Origin: Strongylocentrotus droebachiensis
Taxonomy: Eukaryota > Echinodermata > Echinoidea > Camarodonta > Strongylocentrotidae
Direction of reading: 5' to 3'
NCBI GenBank assembly: GCA_035222895.1
Contig: JAVYIG010001820.1
Location: 1-64,000, forward strand
DNA length: 64,000 bases
Each line of letters begins with the position of its first letter. Position 1 is the stretch's first letter. Of this stretch, positions 11,347-21,705 are shown piece by piece. The notes below the pieces were generated by a model that worked only from the letters and a program-made list of their open reading frames with translations, was not told where the DNA came from and ran no database searches. Made by a program: the position numbers and the translations under genes.

Positions 11347-13440
11347 TAATCAAAGTTTTACACTACAAAAAGGCAAGCGGTTATTCGAAGCTAATGTTGA
11401 GCTCTGGTTTGGGCATCGTATCTCAAGAGAACATGGCTATAATTCGAGGTCCCTAATAAAAGAAAATTTCAAAGCTTAAATTTAAAGTTAACCGACTGTC
11501 GCGTAAACCTAACTGAATTGAAATGAGGATGAAAACACTTGAGATGCTGATTGTAAACAATGCCGAGTAGAAAAATCTATAGTTTGAATATGTAGCAGGA
11601 TTCGGATAAACACCTAAAGTGTGGGTGGGTTGCCGGGGGTGAAAGTCGTTCATGTAAGAACGCATTTTCTATCAATTTTCGATTGCGAATATAGACTAAC
11701 AATCCCAATATAGTTGCATCATGAATGAAATTATTCCTCTACATATATTTCGAAAACATGTTTATTTTCTTTCATTGTAAAGCACTGAAAATACATTACA
11801 AAACGTGTTGATGATATCTTAATTGTTACATGACCATGATAAATTAACACTATGCACTATGCCCCATCCTAAGGGCTTGGCACGAAATGGTTAATGGTTT
11901 AGCAAAGGACGCTGGTACATTTTATGAACCCGGGACCTCATAATTGAAAGTTCATTCTCTTAACCTCCGATGATAGCGCGATGTCGATTTGTGTAACTAA
12001 GATTCTTTCTCAGATGCGGCATGTTTTACATTTTCATATAACTTTCTGAAGATAAAAGTATTTAAGATTCCTTTAGCTATACCACATTACTATTCCACAT
12101 TGCTTTCAATCAGTCATTACCAAAGTCTTGACCAGGTGAATCATGAACGGCATATCCGGTATATAAACACATCAGCTCCTTTGACTATGGAACTAAATAT
12201 TGGCGCTGTACAAATTCCTGAATAATTGATTTGGATTGGATCAGGGTTAAACTATACCACAATATTTCTTAAATATTTGTATTGAAAAGAAATACAAATA
12301 AACCAGAATTTCGCATCGTTAAGTTTATAGGTCATTATCTCCTTATTTTGTTCAATGTATAGATTTATAAAGTATAAGGGTATTTGGTATTCCTATCATA
12401 TTCAACATTTCTGTTTGGAGCCAGAATGGTTTTAACCACACTTTAACACACAGTGTTAAGACCCTTCTGGCTTAGAACGATAGTATCAGAGCATTAAAGA
12501 AGGATTTAGATTTTATCGAAAACATTTTTTTTGTGTGACGTCAAGCCTATAGAAACTTTCCAAATCAAAACATAGACAAAATTTGCAATATCTTCAAATT
12601 ATCTGCCCCATTTGCTTGTTACGCAGAACCAAAATCTTGAATAATAAATCAAAGGGTATCAAAGACGCACAATATTGGCAAAATAATAAGAACAGATCCT
12701 TCACCAAAATAATGAAACAAATATATATATTGATCGAAATGAAAGAACTCGCTGCTCTGAATTCTGTCGGAGAACCTACATGTATAGAAGAAAGTTCATG
12801 GAAGGCTGTGCAAGCAATATTTAAACTAGTAAACATCTGTGTTGTTTTGTGTCTTTGACGACATGCAACCAACGACCTTTTCATATTTTCGGTTGACGTA
12901 TGTTTCATTTGGCAGTCGAGTCATAACTCATAACCTTATAAAACTACTTGAGCAATCTAACGTACATTTTCTCTACATGCCAATGAGCTCGTCCTTCCCC
13001 TTCTTTGCTGATGTTTTGGAAGAACATTTTTTTAAGCCCCAACAACTACGACTGCTTGGCATTTCCTTCTTTGACGTTTTATTCGTGTACGTTTCTACTA
13101 AACTATTTCTTTATATTGTATATGTTTCTCCAACTATAAGGTTTCCTGAGAATTTCGTCCCTGGTATCTTGTTTTCTTATAATCTCATGTTGAGAAATTC
13201 TATTACACTCAGGCAGTGCATATTCCTTTTTTCAACTACGAGATTGCTCAGTACTAATAAATTTCGCCATTGAGTTACCAAGGTAACCCTGACTCATTTA
13301 GGTTTGAAAAATCGTCAGTTACCAAAGAAAGAAAACAATCAAACAAATTAACTAGAATCATAAAAGGGTATCTTTTAATGTCTGTCTGTGATACAAATAC
13401 CTGCTAGGCTTCAAAGGGACATAGAATAAAATTGTAATCT
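11347..13440. other. Anonymous DNA
   Basis: No gene recognised. The longest frame of the region, 144 codons at 12839-13273 plus strand, overlaps an opposite-strand 104-codon frame (12594-12908). It has no recognisable motif and AT-rich composition like its flanks. A short piece near 12200 (ggcgctgtacaaatt) resembles the 3' end of some SINEs/LINEs. Confidence 0.45.
11866..11990 (-). mobile_element. Possible tRNA-derived SINE head, decayed
   Basis: Read on the minus strand, the piece ggaggttaagagaatgaact is A-box-like and is followed 25-30 bp later by gaggtcccgggttca, which recalls a B box. The match to the B-box consensus is imperfect and no acceptor stem can be folded, so this is a weak call. 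Confidence 0.25.
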
Positions 13441-13671
13441 TTCCCCCTGTCCACACACAACATTTTCCGTGATTAGCTATACCGTTTCGCGATAGTGATA
13501 CCGTTTCGCGATAGTTTTACGATGAAATTGTGTGTGTGGACGCTCACTAACGATACGTCGTATAACGAAACTAGTCCAACGAAACGCAGGTTTGGGCATC
13601 GTTTCGAACTGAAACTCAATCACGCCTAATCACGCCTAATCACGGAAAATGTTGTGTGTGGACAGGGGGAA
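13441..13671. mobile_element. Short TIR element with ~34-bp near-perfect ends
   Basis: The left end TTCCCCCTGTCCACACACAA continues through cattttccgtgatta, and the complement of the whole stretch closes the element at 13671. Interior repeats include two copies of accgtttcgcgatag and two copies of cacgcctaat. The same 'tgtgtgtggacac' word recurs twice more just downstream (about 13811 and 13890), suggesting a decayed second copy. No clear target duplication. Non-coding, 231 bp. Confidence 0.7.
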
Positions 13672-15071
13672 TGTAACTAGTGTAACTAACTGGGCGGGGC
13701 TTAACGTGACCTCGAGCGAAAGGAGACCAGACTGTAGAGTTTCAGGATTACTTTCTTCTGTTTATGGACATCCTTGAATTTATACGATGATTATTTATAT
13801 GAAGTTTCTTGTGTGTGGACACTTTGGAATTTATACTATGATTCTTTATACGACGTTTCGTTATAGAGTTTCGGGATAAATTGTTTTGTGTGTGGACACG
13901 CTGTTTATCCTTCAAGAAGAGATGAAAAAAATAAATGTTGATGACATTAAAGATACTATTTAAAGTACACTTTCATTTCAGCAATGTCTCTGCGCTAAGA
14001 ATTCAAACCCGATCTAGCTCATTTGGAAGAAAGAAAACAGTTTGCTTCTTATTAATTTATGCGAGTCCATTTGCTAGTCAGGTTAGAGCAATATTGCATA
14101 GTTATAATTTGTCGTCACCTCCAAAATACAATTTCGAATGCTTTGTTGACAAAAGAAAAGAACTGGCGGCAAATGTCTGCGTTTCAAATTTGCAGTGAAC
14201 TTTTGAGGTCCCTTCTGTCTCGTATCAACAATGTTACCACATATCGGTTTTGAAAATGAAATATGAGTTTTCATTTGCTAGATTGCAGAGGCATATCGAC
14301 CGTGAAAAATGTGATTCAGTAACTTCTATTTTATGAGAAAGTAGCCAATCGTAGTACAAATTTTCTACAGGCTCCATTGAAAACTAATATTGGAAACTCG
14401 GCAATACCAAATAAACTTTGGGAACATGAAAGAGAGAAGGAATTCGAATTCAATAAAATGGCACATGTTTAGTGGTGGGCTTGTACTCTAGCCAAATCAA
14501 CAAAACCAACTTCAAACCGACAACGGACCAAACCAAACAATAACACTACTTTGAATTATTCTTAATGGCGAAGAGTCAGTGGGTTGGGGGGGGGGGGGGG
14601 GTCAGTTTGTCTGAGATATAAACGTTTAAACGAACCCGAGGAGAGGTACACTTTGCAGACTTCATTCGCCGAACTACTTATAACATACATTGTTTGATAT
14701 ATGGAAATCTCAGTTGGTTCCGTTTTTTCTGTAAAATCTTTCATCATTAATTAGTGATGACGACGATGATGTTATCAGACGAAAAGTCGTTGTACAAACG
14801 CCGATGGAGTTATGTAGAGTAGCAACATTTAATACGATATTTGTATAAGGGAAAAGCAAGCTTTACGTCTTCGGTTTGTAAAGCCATGTGTTACTTGCAG
14901 TAAAATCCTTACTCTATTTACAGGTTTTAGGTAATATAAACCAATATATTTATATATATAATATATATATAAAAGTGCGAGAATTCTCAACTCTTACATG
15001 ACAACGGGTGCTCCAGAAAGAAAAAAAAAATATATATAAGAAAACTAAAGCATAAAAATTAAGTTAGACCA
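13672..15071. other. Anonymous DNA
   Basis: No gene recognised. It contains a G tract at about 14587-14600, an AT microsatellite at about 14942-14972, and short frames without motifs. Confidence 0.5.
14942..14972. repeat. (TA)n microsatellite
   Basis: Alternating T and A run with minor interruptions. Confidence 0.85.
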
Positions 15072-15985
15072 CACTGTAAAAAATAATTTGTTCATTGGTA
15101 ATTTTTACGTAATTTTTCCATGTAGAATTTACTTGAAAACATTAGTTTTGCCACTTACGCACTAAATTTAAGTCTTGCTAACTCAAACTTTCAATTTAGT
15201 AGAACATACGTGGAATATTTAAGTAAAATCAAATACATAAAAACTTTAAGTAATTTCAGCTTGTATTAATTTAGTAATTTTAACTCAAAATCAGAAATTA
15301 TACGTATTACTCAAACAATTTATGTTGATTATTCTTATCTTTTTAAAGTAAGGACCGATGCAGTGCGTAATAGAAATATTTACATAATTTATGAATATTC
15401 ATTAAGACCAAATTAAACTCTTTTTAAAATAAAACAATTTTTTTTTGTGGTTGAATGAAAATTTAAGGACTTTAAAACATTTAATAATTCATTTAACATG
15501 GCTAAGCAAAGACAAGACAATTTTTAATTGTTACCCAGTTCAAAACAAATCAAAACTTGATATTTCAGGAAATTGTCAACCAATTTTCCTTTTAAGATGC
15601 TACGATCAAGTATATATAAAATTTGGAGCCTTTCAATATGTGTCGAATTGAAGCGTATGTAAATCTTAAATAGAAGTAGTGTTAGTGATTAGTGATTAAT
15701 CTTAAATAGAAGTAGTGAATGATTAGTGGATGTTACTTGTTAGATTAGATGGGTAGCAAATCGTGCAATATGTAATCCTATCATAGCTTTCTTTTAATTA
15801 TCTAAAATGATTACAATACTTAAATTATTTACGTTAATGTAACTCGATTTAACTGAGTAAAAATTTATTCAGCATAATAAGTAAATTCTACTTAAGATGC
15901 CGTAGGTAATATTTACTTAATAAAAATAAGGCAATTCTTTTCCTCAATTTTATTGAGTTATTTCGACTATTATTTTTTTACAGTG
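15072..15985. mobile_element. CACTG-ended non-autonomous DNA element
   Basis: Ends CACTGTAAAAAATA at 15072 and the inverse TATTTTTTTACAGTG finishing at 15985, flanked by CA on both sides as a possible 2-bp duplication. The interior is extremely AT-rich, with many aagtaaat and tttaagt words in both orientations and a short tandem duplication of cttaaatagaagtagtg near 15660-15710. CACTG termini recall the CACTA/EnSpm group. No transposase frame. Compare 58628-60042. Confidence 0.6.
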
Positions 15986-16639
15986 CAGGATTCACTCAAA
16001 GCTTTTCCCACTTCATCGTAAACGTACATAGTTAATTGTAAATGGACCGATAGCAGAAACTGTAAATTTCCAAAAGGTGAACAAAGAAATGATATTCTGT
16101 ATCATTAAGATTGTGACCATTATCACCACTTCAAATAGCCTTTGAAATACATTCGGGCGCGAAATAATGGTTCTTTATTATATTTCTATGCTCCAGAAAC
16201 AGGAAATCCAGCCAGACGTTCAGCTGTACAGGTGTTTGCTCATGTTATGTGATTTCTCTCAATTTAGAAAGCTTATAACCATCGTATGGTTTGTTCGTAT
16301 GGTATAGTATTGGTAGCAGATGTTATTCTGCCTCAATGCTTCACTATAGGGGCGTGCTCGCTTCACCGCTCAACCACTGAAACGCTCATTATTTGCTCCA
16401 CATGGCATTGAGAGCAGGGTGCTTGTACAAAAAACATCTGATCGCAGGTATTATTGAGAAAAAAAAAATGGACATCCTCGAAACCACATTATTTTCCACA
16501 AATCGTAAACCCTCATGTCTTTCAGAAAAACATGCCGATACATATTTAGAATCGGGATGTTATTCGTCTTTATTCTCCAATTCATTGACTTGCCATCGGC
16601 AGTCCTTTGATCACTAGACAATGAAACATACGGGAATGC
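15986..16639. other. Anonymous DNA
   Basis: No gene recognised. A 74-codon frame (16393-16617) has no motif. Confidence 0.45.
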
Positions 16640-16747
16640 TTTCCTCCATAATAATATAATATGATTGCAGGGTCCTCAGGGACAACAGTAGGAATACTGA
16701 TGAGGCTACCCTGGGTAAACAAGACATATTATTATTATTATTATTAT
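16640..16747 (+). mobile_element. 3' tail of a non-LTR retrotransposon
   Basis: The sequence cagggtcctcagggacaac, then gaggctaccctgggtaaac, then (ATT)n at about 16728-16747 has the typical shape of a CR1/L2-like LINE 3' end: a conserved tail followed by a trinucleotide run. No coding part is recognisable upstream, so the insertion is strongly 5'-truncated. Confidence 0.5.
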
Positions 16748-17223
16748 AGTCAAGGAAAAGTCTATCCTGATAACCAGTTTGTTTTGATAAAATCAGAAAA
16801 ATGAGAGGAACAGTTCAGTGAGCATTTGAGCAAATTCCAATTAAAACAAAAAATATATATGAATTTTTTAAAGTTGCGATCAGTCAAACAAAAATTGGCA
16901 CCTCTGTGACGTATCTTGCGAGCTCCCTTCCCATTTGCTCTGTACAATTTTTAAAAATAGAAATTTCAATTTTCCCTTAATAAGTTCAATCATACATGTA
17001 CCCTAAATATAATGATTGAAAATATGTTTCTTTACAACCCCTGTATGAAACAAATATATTCCGTCATCAATAACTAAGAAATTGAAAGCAAATTATTAAA
17101 GAGGAGCTCACAAGAAACGTCATATTCATTAAAAAAAAAATTCCTTTTTGTTTTTAAAACGAAATTCGCTCCAAATTTGTATTGACCTGATCATCTCACT
17201 TTCTACTTTTATTAAAACCAACT
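16748..17223. other. Anonymous DNA
   Basis: No gene recognised. The piece ttaaagaggagctcac at about 17098 resembles a TTAA-element terminus without a partner. Confidence 0.4.
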
Positions 17224-17227
17224 TTAA

Positions 17228-17604
17228 AGGGATCGTTTAACAATGTTAAATCTGAGATACACGGCCCTACGTGTTATCAGTGTCCGTGATAGGGTGTAAT
17301 ATTGAAGCCCTAAAAAAATTGCGCTTCAAAATGATCAAGAAGTGCCTCAAAAAAGTAAAAATCTTTGAGTGACCGGTTTTACCATACTCTTTTTCCCCAA
17401 TAGACTGTAGTGTTATGAAAACCGTCAGGCGAACGGTTTTCAAAATTTGTAATTCCAATCATAAATATCTTGATAATCAGACAGGCGATCGGCTTGTAAA
17501 AGTCACGGGATTCCTGAATGACCTAAAGGTTTAAAATTATCATTGCATTATGAGCTAAATCCAGAATTTTGTTTCAGAGTCTGAGACAAAGTTACCGGAT
17601 CCCT
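17228..17604. mobile_element. TTAA-flanked MITE, AGGGATC family
   Basis: TTAA lies at 17224-17227 and 17605-17608. The ends are AGGGATCGTTTAAC on the left and the inverse of AGGGATCCGGTAAC on the right. Length 377 bp. The terminus fits the TTAAAGGRR rule of T2/Kolobok MITEs. The interior shares nothing obvious with the AGGGATAG family. Non-coding; the 63-codon minus-strand frame inside is incidental. Confidence 0.65.
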
Positions 17605-17608
17605 TTAA

Positions 17609-18129
17609 GGGTGGACGTCCCTTTTAAATTGGTTGTTTCTTTTGCTTGGGCTATCGCCCAACCGAAAAATTGTAATTTGTTACTCGACGTGGGGTGTGTG
17701 TAATGGATTCATGGCACATGAAAGTAATTGGGGAAGGGGGGGGGGGAATTATCACTTTATCATTCTCTGTGTGCTTCAAGACAGATATAGAAATAGAACA
17801 TATGCAAAATATGAAAAATACCCTTGCAATGAAAAATCAATTTTCCATAACTTGTATGTGTCCGTTTCCAAAACCTTATATCCCACTGGTTTATTTGTAC
17901 AATATCTAAAATATTAGGTTTTCTAAAGAATCGAATTAAATGCAATTTCGTATGCTACCTGGCAATCTCATCAATCTGTTTCGTTTTAATTGTTCTTCTC
18001 GACTTGATGAAATATCTTGGTATTGTTTTGTCCCACCATGAACTGATACTCATCACAATGATTTCTCTGAGGACGCGAAACGTTATATTTCTTGCGATTA
18101 AAATGTGACCGGTACCCAGGGAGCAATGA
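17609..18129. other. Anonymous DNA
   Basis: No gene recognised. A short G tract lies at about 17738-17746. The piece gaggacgcgaaacgttatat near 18070 resembles a motif seen in retroelement 3' regions; this was not pursued. Confidence 0.4.
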
Positions 18130-19110
18130 TTGTCAAACGGAGGTTCTTAACTCCAGCAGCATTATCGATATCATTAGAATACAGGACAAATTCATGGTCG
18201 CGGAGAAGGAGGTAAAACAACCCTATGGCCGGGTTTATTACAGACTGAAATAACTCGAAGACACTGGCGTAGCGTTGGCAATGGAAGGGGTGGAATGCAT
18301 GGCTACAGAGTAAATATCCAGAGATTCTAAACTCAAGCAACGTTCTCGACAGAATTAGAGAACGGGATAAATTCGTTTGAAGGGTTATGGAGAAGGGAAA
18401 TATAACCCCCAATGATGGGCCTTATTAAGGACTGACATAATGCGATGGTATATAGGCGTAGCGTGAGCTCATTGATGGTGGTGTTTGTGGTAGCGTGGAG
18501 GTGGGGGGGGGGGGGGGGGTTGATGGGCGGCATCTGAAGTATGAGTTGGATGAAATGGAAGAGAACAAGGGCAGGGAGAGAAATATTACCAGGGGGGTGT
18601 TTCACAAAGATCTTAAGTCGAACTTAACTCTTAGTTAGACTTAACAATTATGGAAAGCCATTATCATCATTGAAAATATTTTGTAAAAGTTATTTTAAGA
18701 GGCATAAAATGTTGATTCAAGTCATTCATATTTTCTATTATCATAGGAGATTTCATGTTCTTGATATGGAATTCATGACAAGTCTAAAATAATTTTATTT
18801 TAAGGCTATAAATGGCTCTCCATAATATTTAAGTCCAACTTAAAGTTAAGTTCGACTTAGAATCTTTGTGAAACACCTCCCTGGAGGTTTTAAAACACAC
18901 CAACGTCCTCGACATCCAGGACGAATTATGTGAAGGGTTATGGAGAAGGAGGCTACAATCCACAAGACAGGTCTCATTACAGAGAGTGAGATAAAGCTGA
19001 GAAAGTGGCGTAGCGGGGTTTATATGAAGAGAGGGGTTCAATTGTGACAGCATAAAACACAAATTTATGTAAAGGGTTATGGAGAAGAAGTCCGCAGTTA
19101 CAGTGGCGTT
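18130..19110. repeat. Degenerate tandem array (~170-bp unit) split by a TIR element
   Basis: Units begin at about 18135, 18318 and 18885, with a partial one at about 19060. Each carries, in order, a 'ggttctaaactcaagcaacgt'-like head, 'gataaattcatgtgaagggttatggagaag', a 'ggcctcattacagactgagata'-like block, and usually 'gtggcgtagcg'. The array is broken by the element at 18589-18884 and by a G tract at about 18505-18519. It makes several short minus-strand frames that are not genes. Confidence 0.6.
18589..18884. mobile_element. 0.3-kb TIR element, GTGTTTCAC family, copy 2
   Basis: The ends are about 45-bp inverted repeats beginning CCAGGGGGGTGTTTCACAAA (left) and CCAGGGAGGTGTTTCACAAA (inverse of right). 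They continue through 'taagtcgaacttaact' with few mismatches. It is a fuller copy than 11036-11346 and sits inside the 18.1-19.1 kb tandem array. Non-autonomous. Confidence 0.78.
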
Positions 19111-19679
19111 AGTAACGTAACGTCGGCAGAATATATTATCCATTTACTTATTTATGTCCTTCCCATTTCTTTATTTCTCTCTCTCTCTGTCATCTCTCTA
19201 TTTTCATCACCATTTTATTCTTCCATTTTATTCTTTTATTATTGTTTTTTGGTAGGGGGGGGGGGGGGGTGGTGCACGTAACCCCTTACCCCTTCTAGCT
19301 ACGCAAAATCCCACGATAGGTAAGTTGGTGACAGACCGTGATAATGCGAAGGTGTCGGGTTTAAGATGCTGAAGGTTTAATAGCTTCGCAAACTGTTTTT
19401 TGTTTGTTAATGCAGTGTTACACCTATCCAGGCAATGCATCATGTGCACAATCAGTCGAATAAAACGATGCATGCCTAAACCATAAAAAGCGAGCAACTG
19501 TAAGAGAGTGAAGACAAAAATATCTTTGCGATAATCTTTTTGGTTGAAAGATTTGATAATCGCATTTCATGTTTTGTTGAAGACAAGTGCAAACGCAAAC
19601 ATATCAGACAATATGTTTGATACAGTTTAGTAAATCTATATTTCTAAATAAGAAAGAAGGATGACAAATAGATAAAGAA
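19111..19679. other. Anonymous DNA with a G tract
   Basis: No gene recognised. A G tract lies at about 19256-19269. Confidence 0.45.
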
Positions 19680-19705
19680 AGAGGGAGAGAGAGAGAGAGA
19701 GATAT

Positions 19706-19751
<46 letters not shown>
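19680..19751. repeat. (GA)n microsatellite
   Basis: Near-pure GA dinucleotides interrupted by one gatatatagata block. Confidence 0.95.
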
Positions 19752-19752
<1 letters not shown>

Positions 19753-21473
19753 GAAAGAGAAAGAGCAAGATGAAAATCAGGGCGTAAGTGATTTGCCTGT
19801 AGTATGGAGCCAATTGCTAGATTAACCATTTTGCTGTATCACACAATGCACAATTTGCTATAAAACATCACCATGACTACAAATATTTTCATGTGCTCAT
19901 TCCCAAGATAAGCTGAAAGGATGTTTGCCATTCAGATAAAAAACATTCGTGAACAAACATCACTATCATGTGCATCTCTAGTCGATTGTCCTCGGACGAC
20001 GCTGCCTATAATACAGGGACGTACAGTCCATGCATTAACATTCATATAAAGCCTGATGAACGACTACTACTCAATCTGAATTTGAATGGTCCGACCCGAA
20101 GGGACAACATCTTCTTGCAGTGAAATATGATTGATATGCTGGGGATGGAGATATTGGCAAGAAAACAAAGTGGTATGACGTCGGCCGAAAATATATTCGA
20201 AATCTACAAATTTGAACAAAGACAGTTGATGTTCTTATTATTTGTGTATTGATGTCCAATATAGACGTAGAGTGCAGCGCTAGGTTATTGAACGAAAAGA
20301 CTTTTCAGGTAATTTTTTTCCGAAAGATTTGCATCATGCTGTAAGCATAATTTTAGGGTAATTATTTAGATATGAATTTCTGTCTTAGAGATAAAAGATG
20401 TATTTATTTAAAAAAATGAATATTAAGCCCCGAAGGGATTTTATTTACCATTCCACGAGCAAATGCACTCAAGAGATGGTTAATGAATAGCAATCTGTCT
20501 ATCACCATTTAAAGAAAATAAAAGAATATGTAAGAAAAATATGAGAAACAATAGTTAGCACTGATTGATAACTATTACAATCAAACAACTATAAAACATG
20601 TATGTACAAATGCCCTTTGTTGTTACCACATTGCATTTGGTATGTAAATTCCAATAAGGCACTTATACGTGTAAATAGAATACAATTGCTTTTCATTGCG
20701 TTGGTGATAATATTTTATAGCTTTTAACAGATCATATTTCGAAATAATAAACATTTCATCGCTAAGAACATTCAATCAACAAATATCAAATTGAAAAAGC
20801 ATTCCATTGTGTGTTTTCAGAAATCACATCACAGTGCCCTACAATCATGGCAGGAATTTATACATGTGTACTTCTGCCTTGCATTTTTATATCTACTGGA
20901 AATCAAGTGGTACACAACCCGAGACTGAAAGCGAATGTCAAACCCGAAAATAGCCGATGAAGAAAGACCTAATCCACTGTTGAAAGCTTTTTTATTACGC
21001 GGGAAAACAATGGTGGGTAATTTCTATAATGAATTCGAAGGTTGGATGTCTATTCCGCGGTCGTCTGTCGTCTGCTAGACTGTAAAAGGCAGGATTTTTT
21101 TTCTTACCCCACCTGATGAGCTTAAGTATGTATGCTGATCACGATCAAGCTATATTACAAACTGTCTTTCTTGAACTGATTAAAGTCATACCTGAACCAT
21201 ATTACATGTAATAAATTGAAGTTATAATTAACAATCCTTTGTATTTCGGTAGGCCTATGTGTTATTCGAATTGTTATTTCAATTTGTGCTTTGAATAGAT
21301 AATGGAGCAAGGCTTCGATGAAATACCAATAATTTATTTTTGTCGTAATTTTCTTGTAAATAAACATGTTTATATATATATATAAATAATGTAATGTTGA
21401 TTCATCCACGTATTGGCAGTGTCCCACATTACTGAGATCACACTTAGAAGGAAAAAAAGGTGTTTTATATAAA
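19752..21473. other. Anonymous DNA
   Basis: No gene or recognisable repeat; AT-rich. A short TA run lies at about 21369-21384. Confidence 0.5.
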
Positions 21474-21520
21474 GAGAGAGAGATAGATAAAAGTAAGTGT
21501 GTATGTGTGTGTGTATGTGT

Positions 21521-21568
<48 letters not shown>
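21474..21568. repeat. GA / GT / GA compound microsatellite
   Basis: Short GA run, then alternating GT with ta interruptions, then a longer GA run. The minus-strand 153-codon Ser/Leu/Thr/His-rich frame (21155-21616) is an artefact of this tract. Confidence 0.9.
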
Positions 21569-21649
21569 ATTTGGGGTAACGAGAGTAAAGTATAAAACAG
21601 GGTAACAAGAATTCAAGGGGGAAGGAGGAGTTTCATGGTGTAAAGAAAT

Positions 21650-21705
21650 ACAGCAAGAAAGAACAAGATAGAGAAAGAGGGGGGGGGGGGGGAGAGAGAG
21701 AAGAA
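21650..21705. repeat. Purine tract with G run
   Basis: A GA-rich stretch containing a run of about 14 G, then GA dinucleotides. Confidence 0.85.

Noticed and set aside
12839..13273. 144-codon frame, the longest outside repeats
   Set aside because: No recognisable family, composition like the flanks, overlapping frame on the other strand. Kept only as an unassigned possibility.
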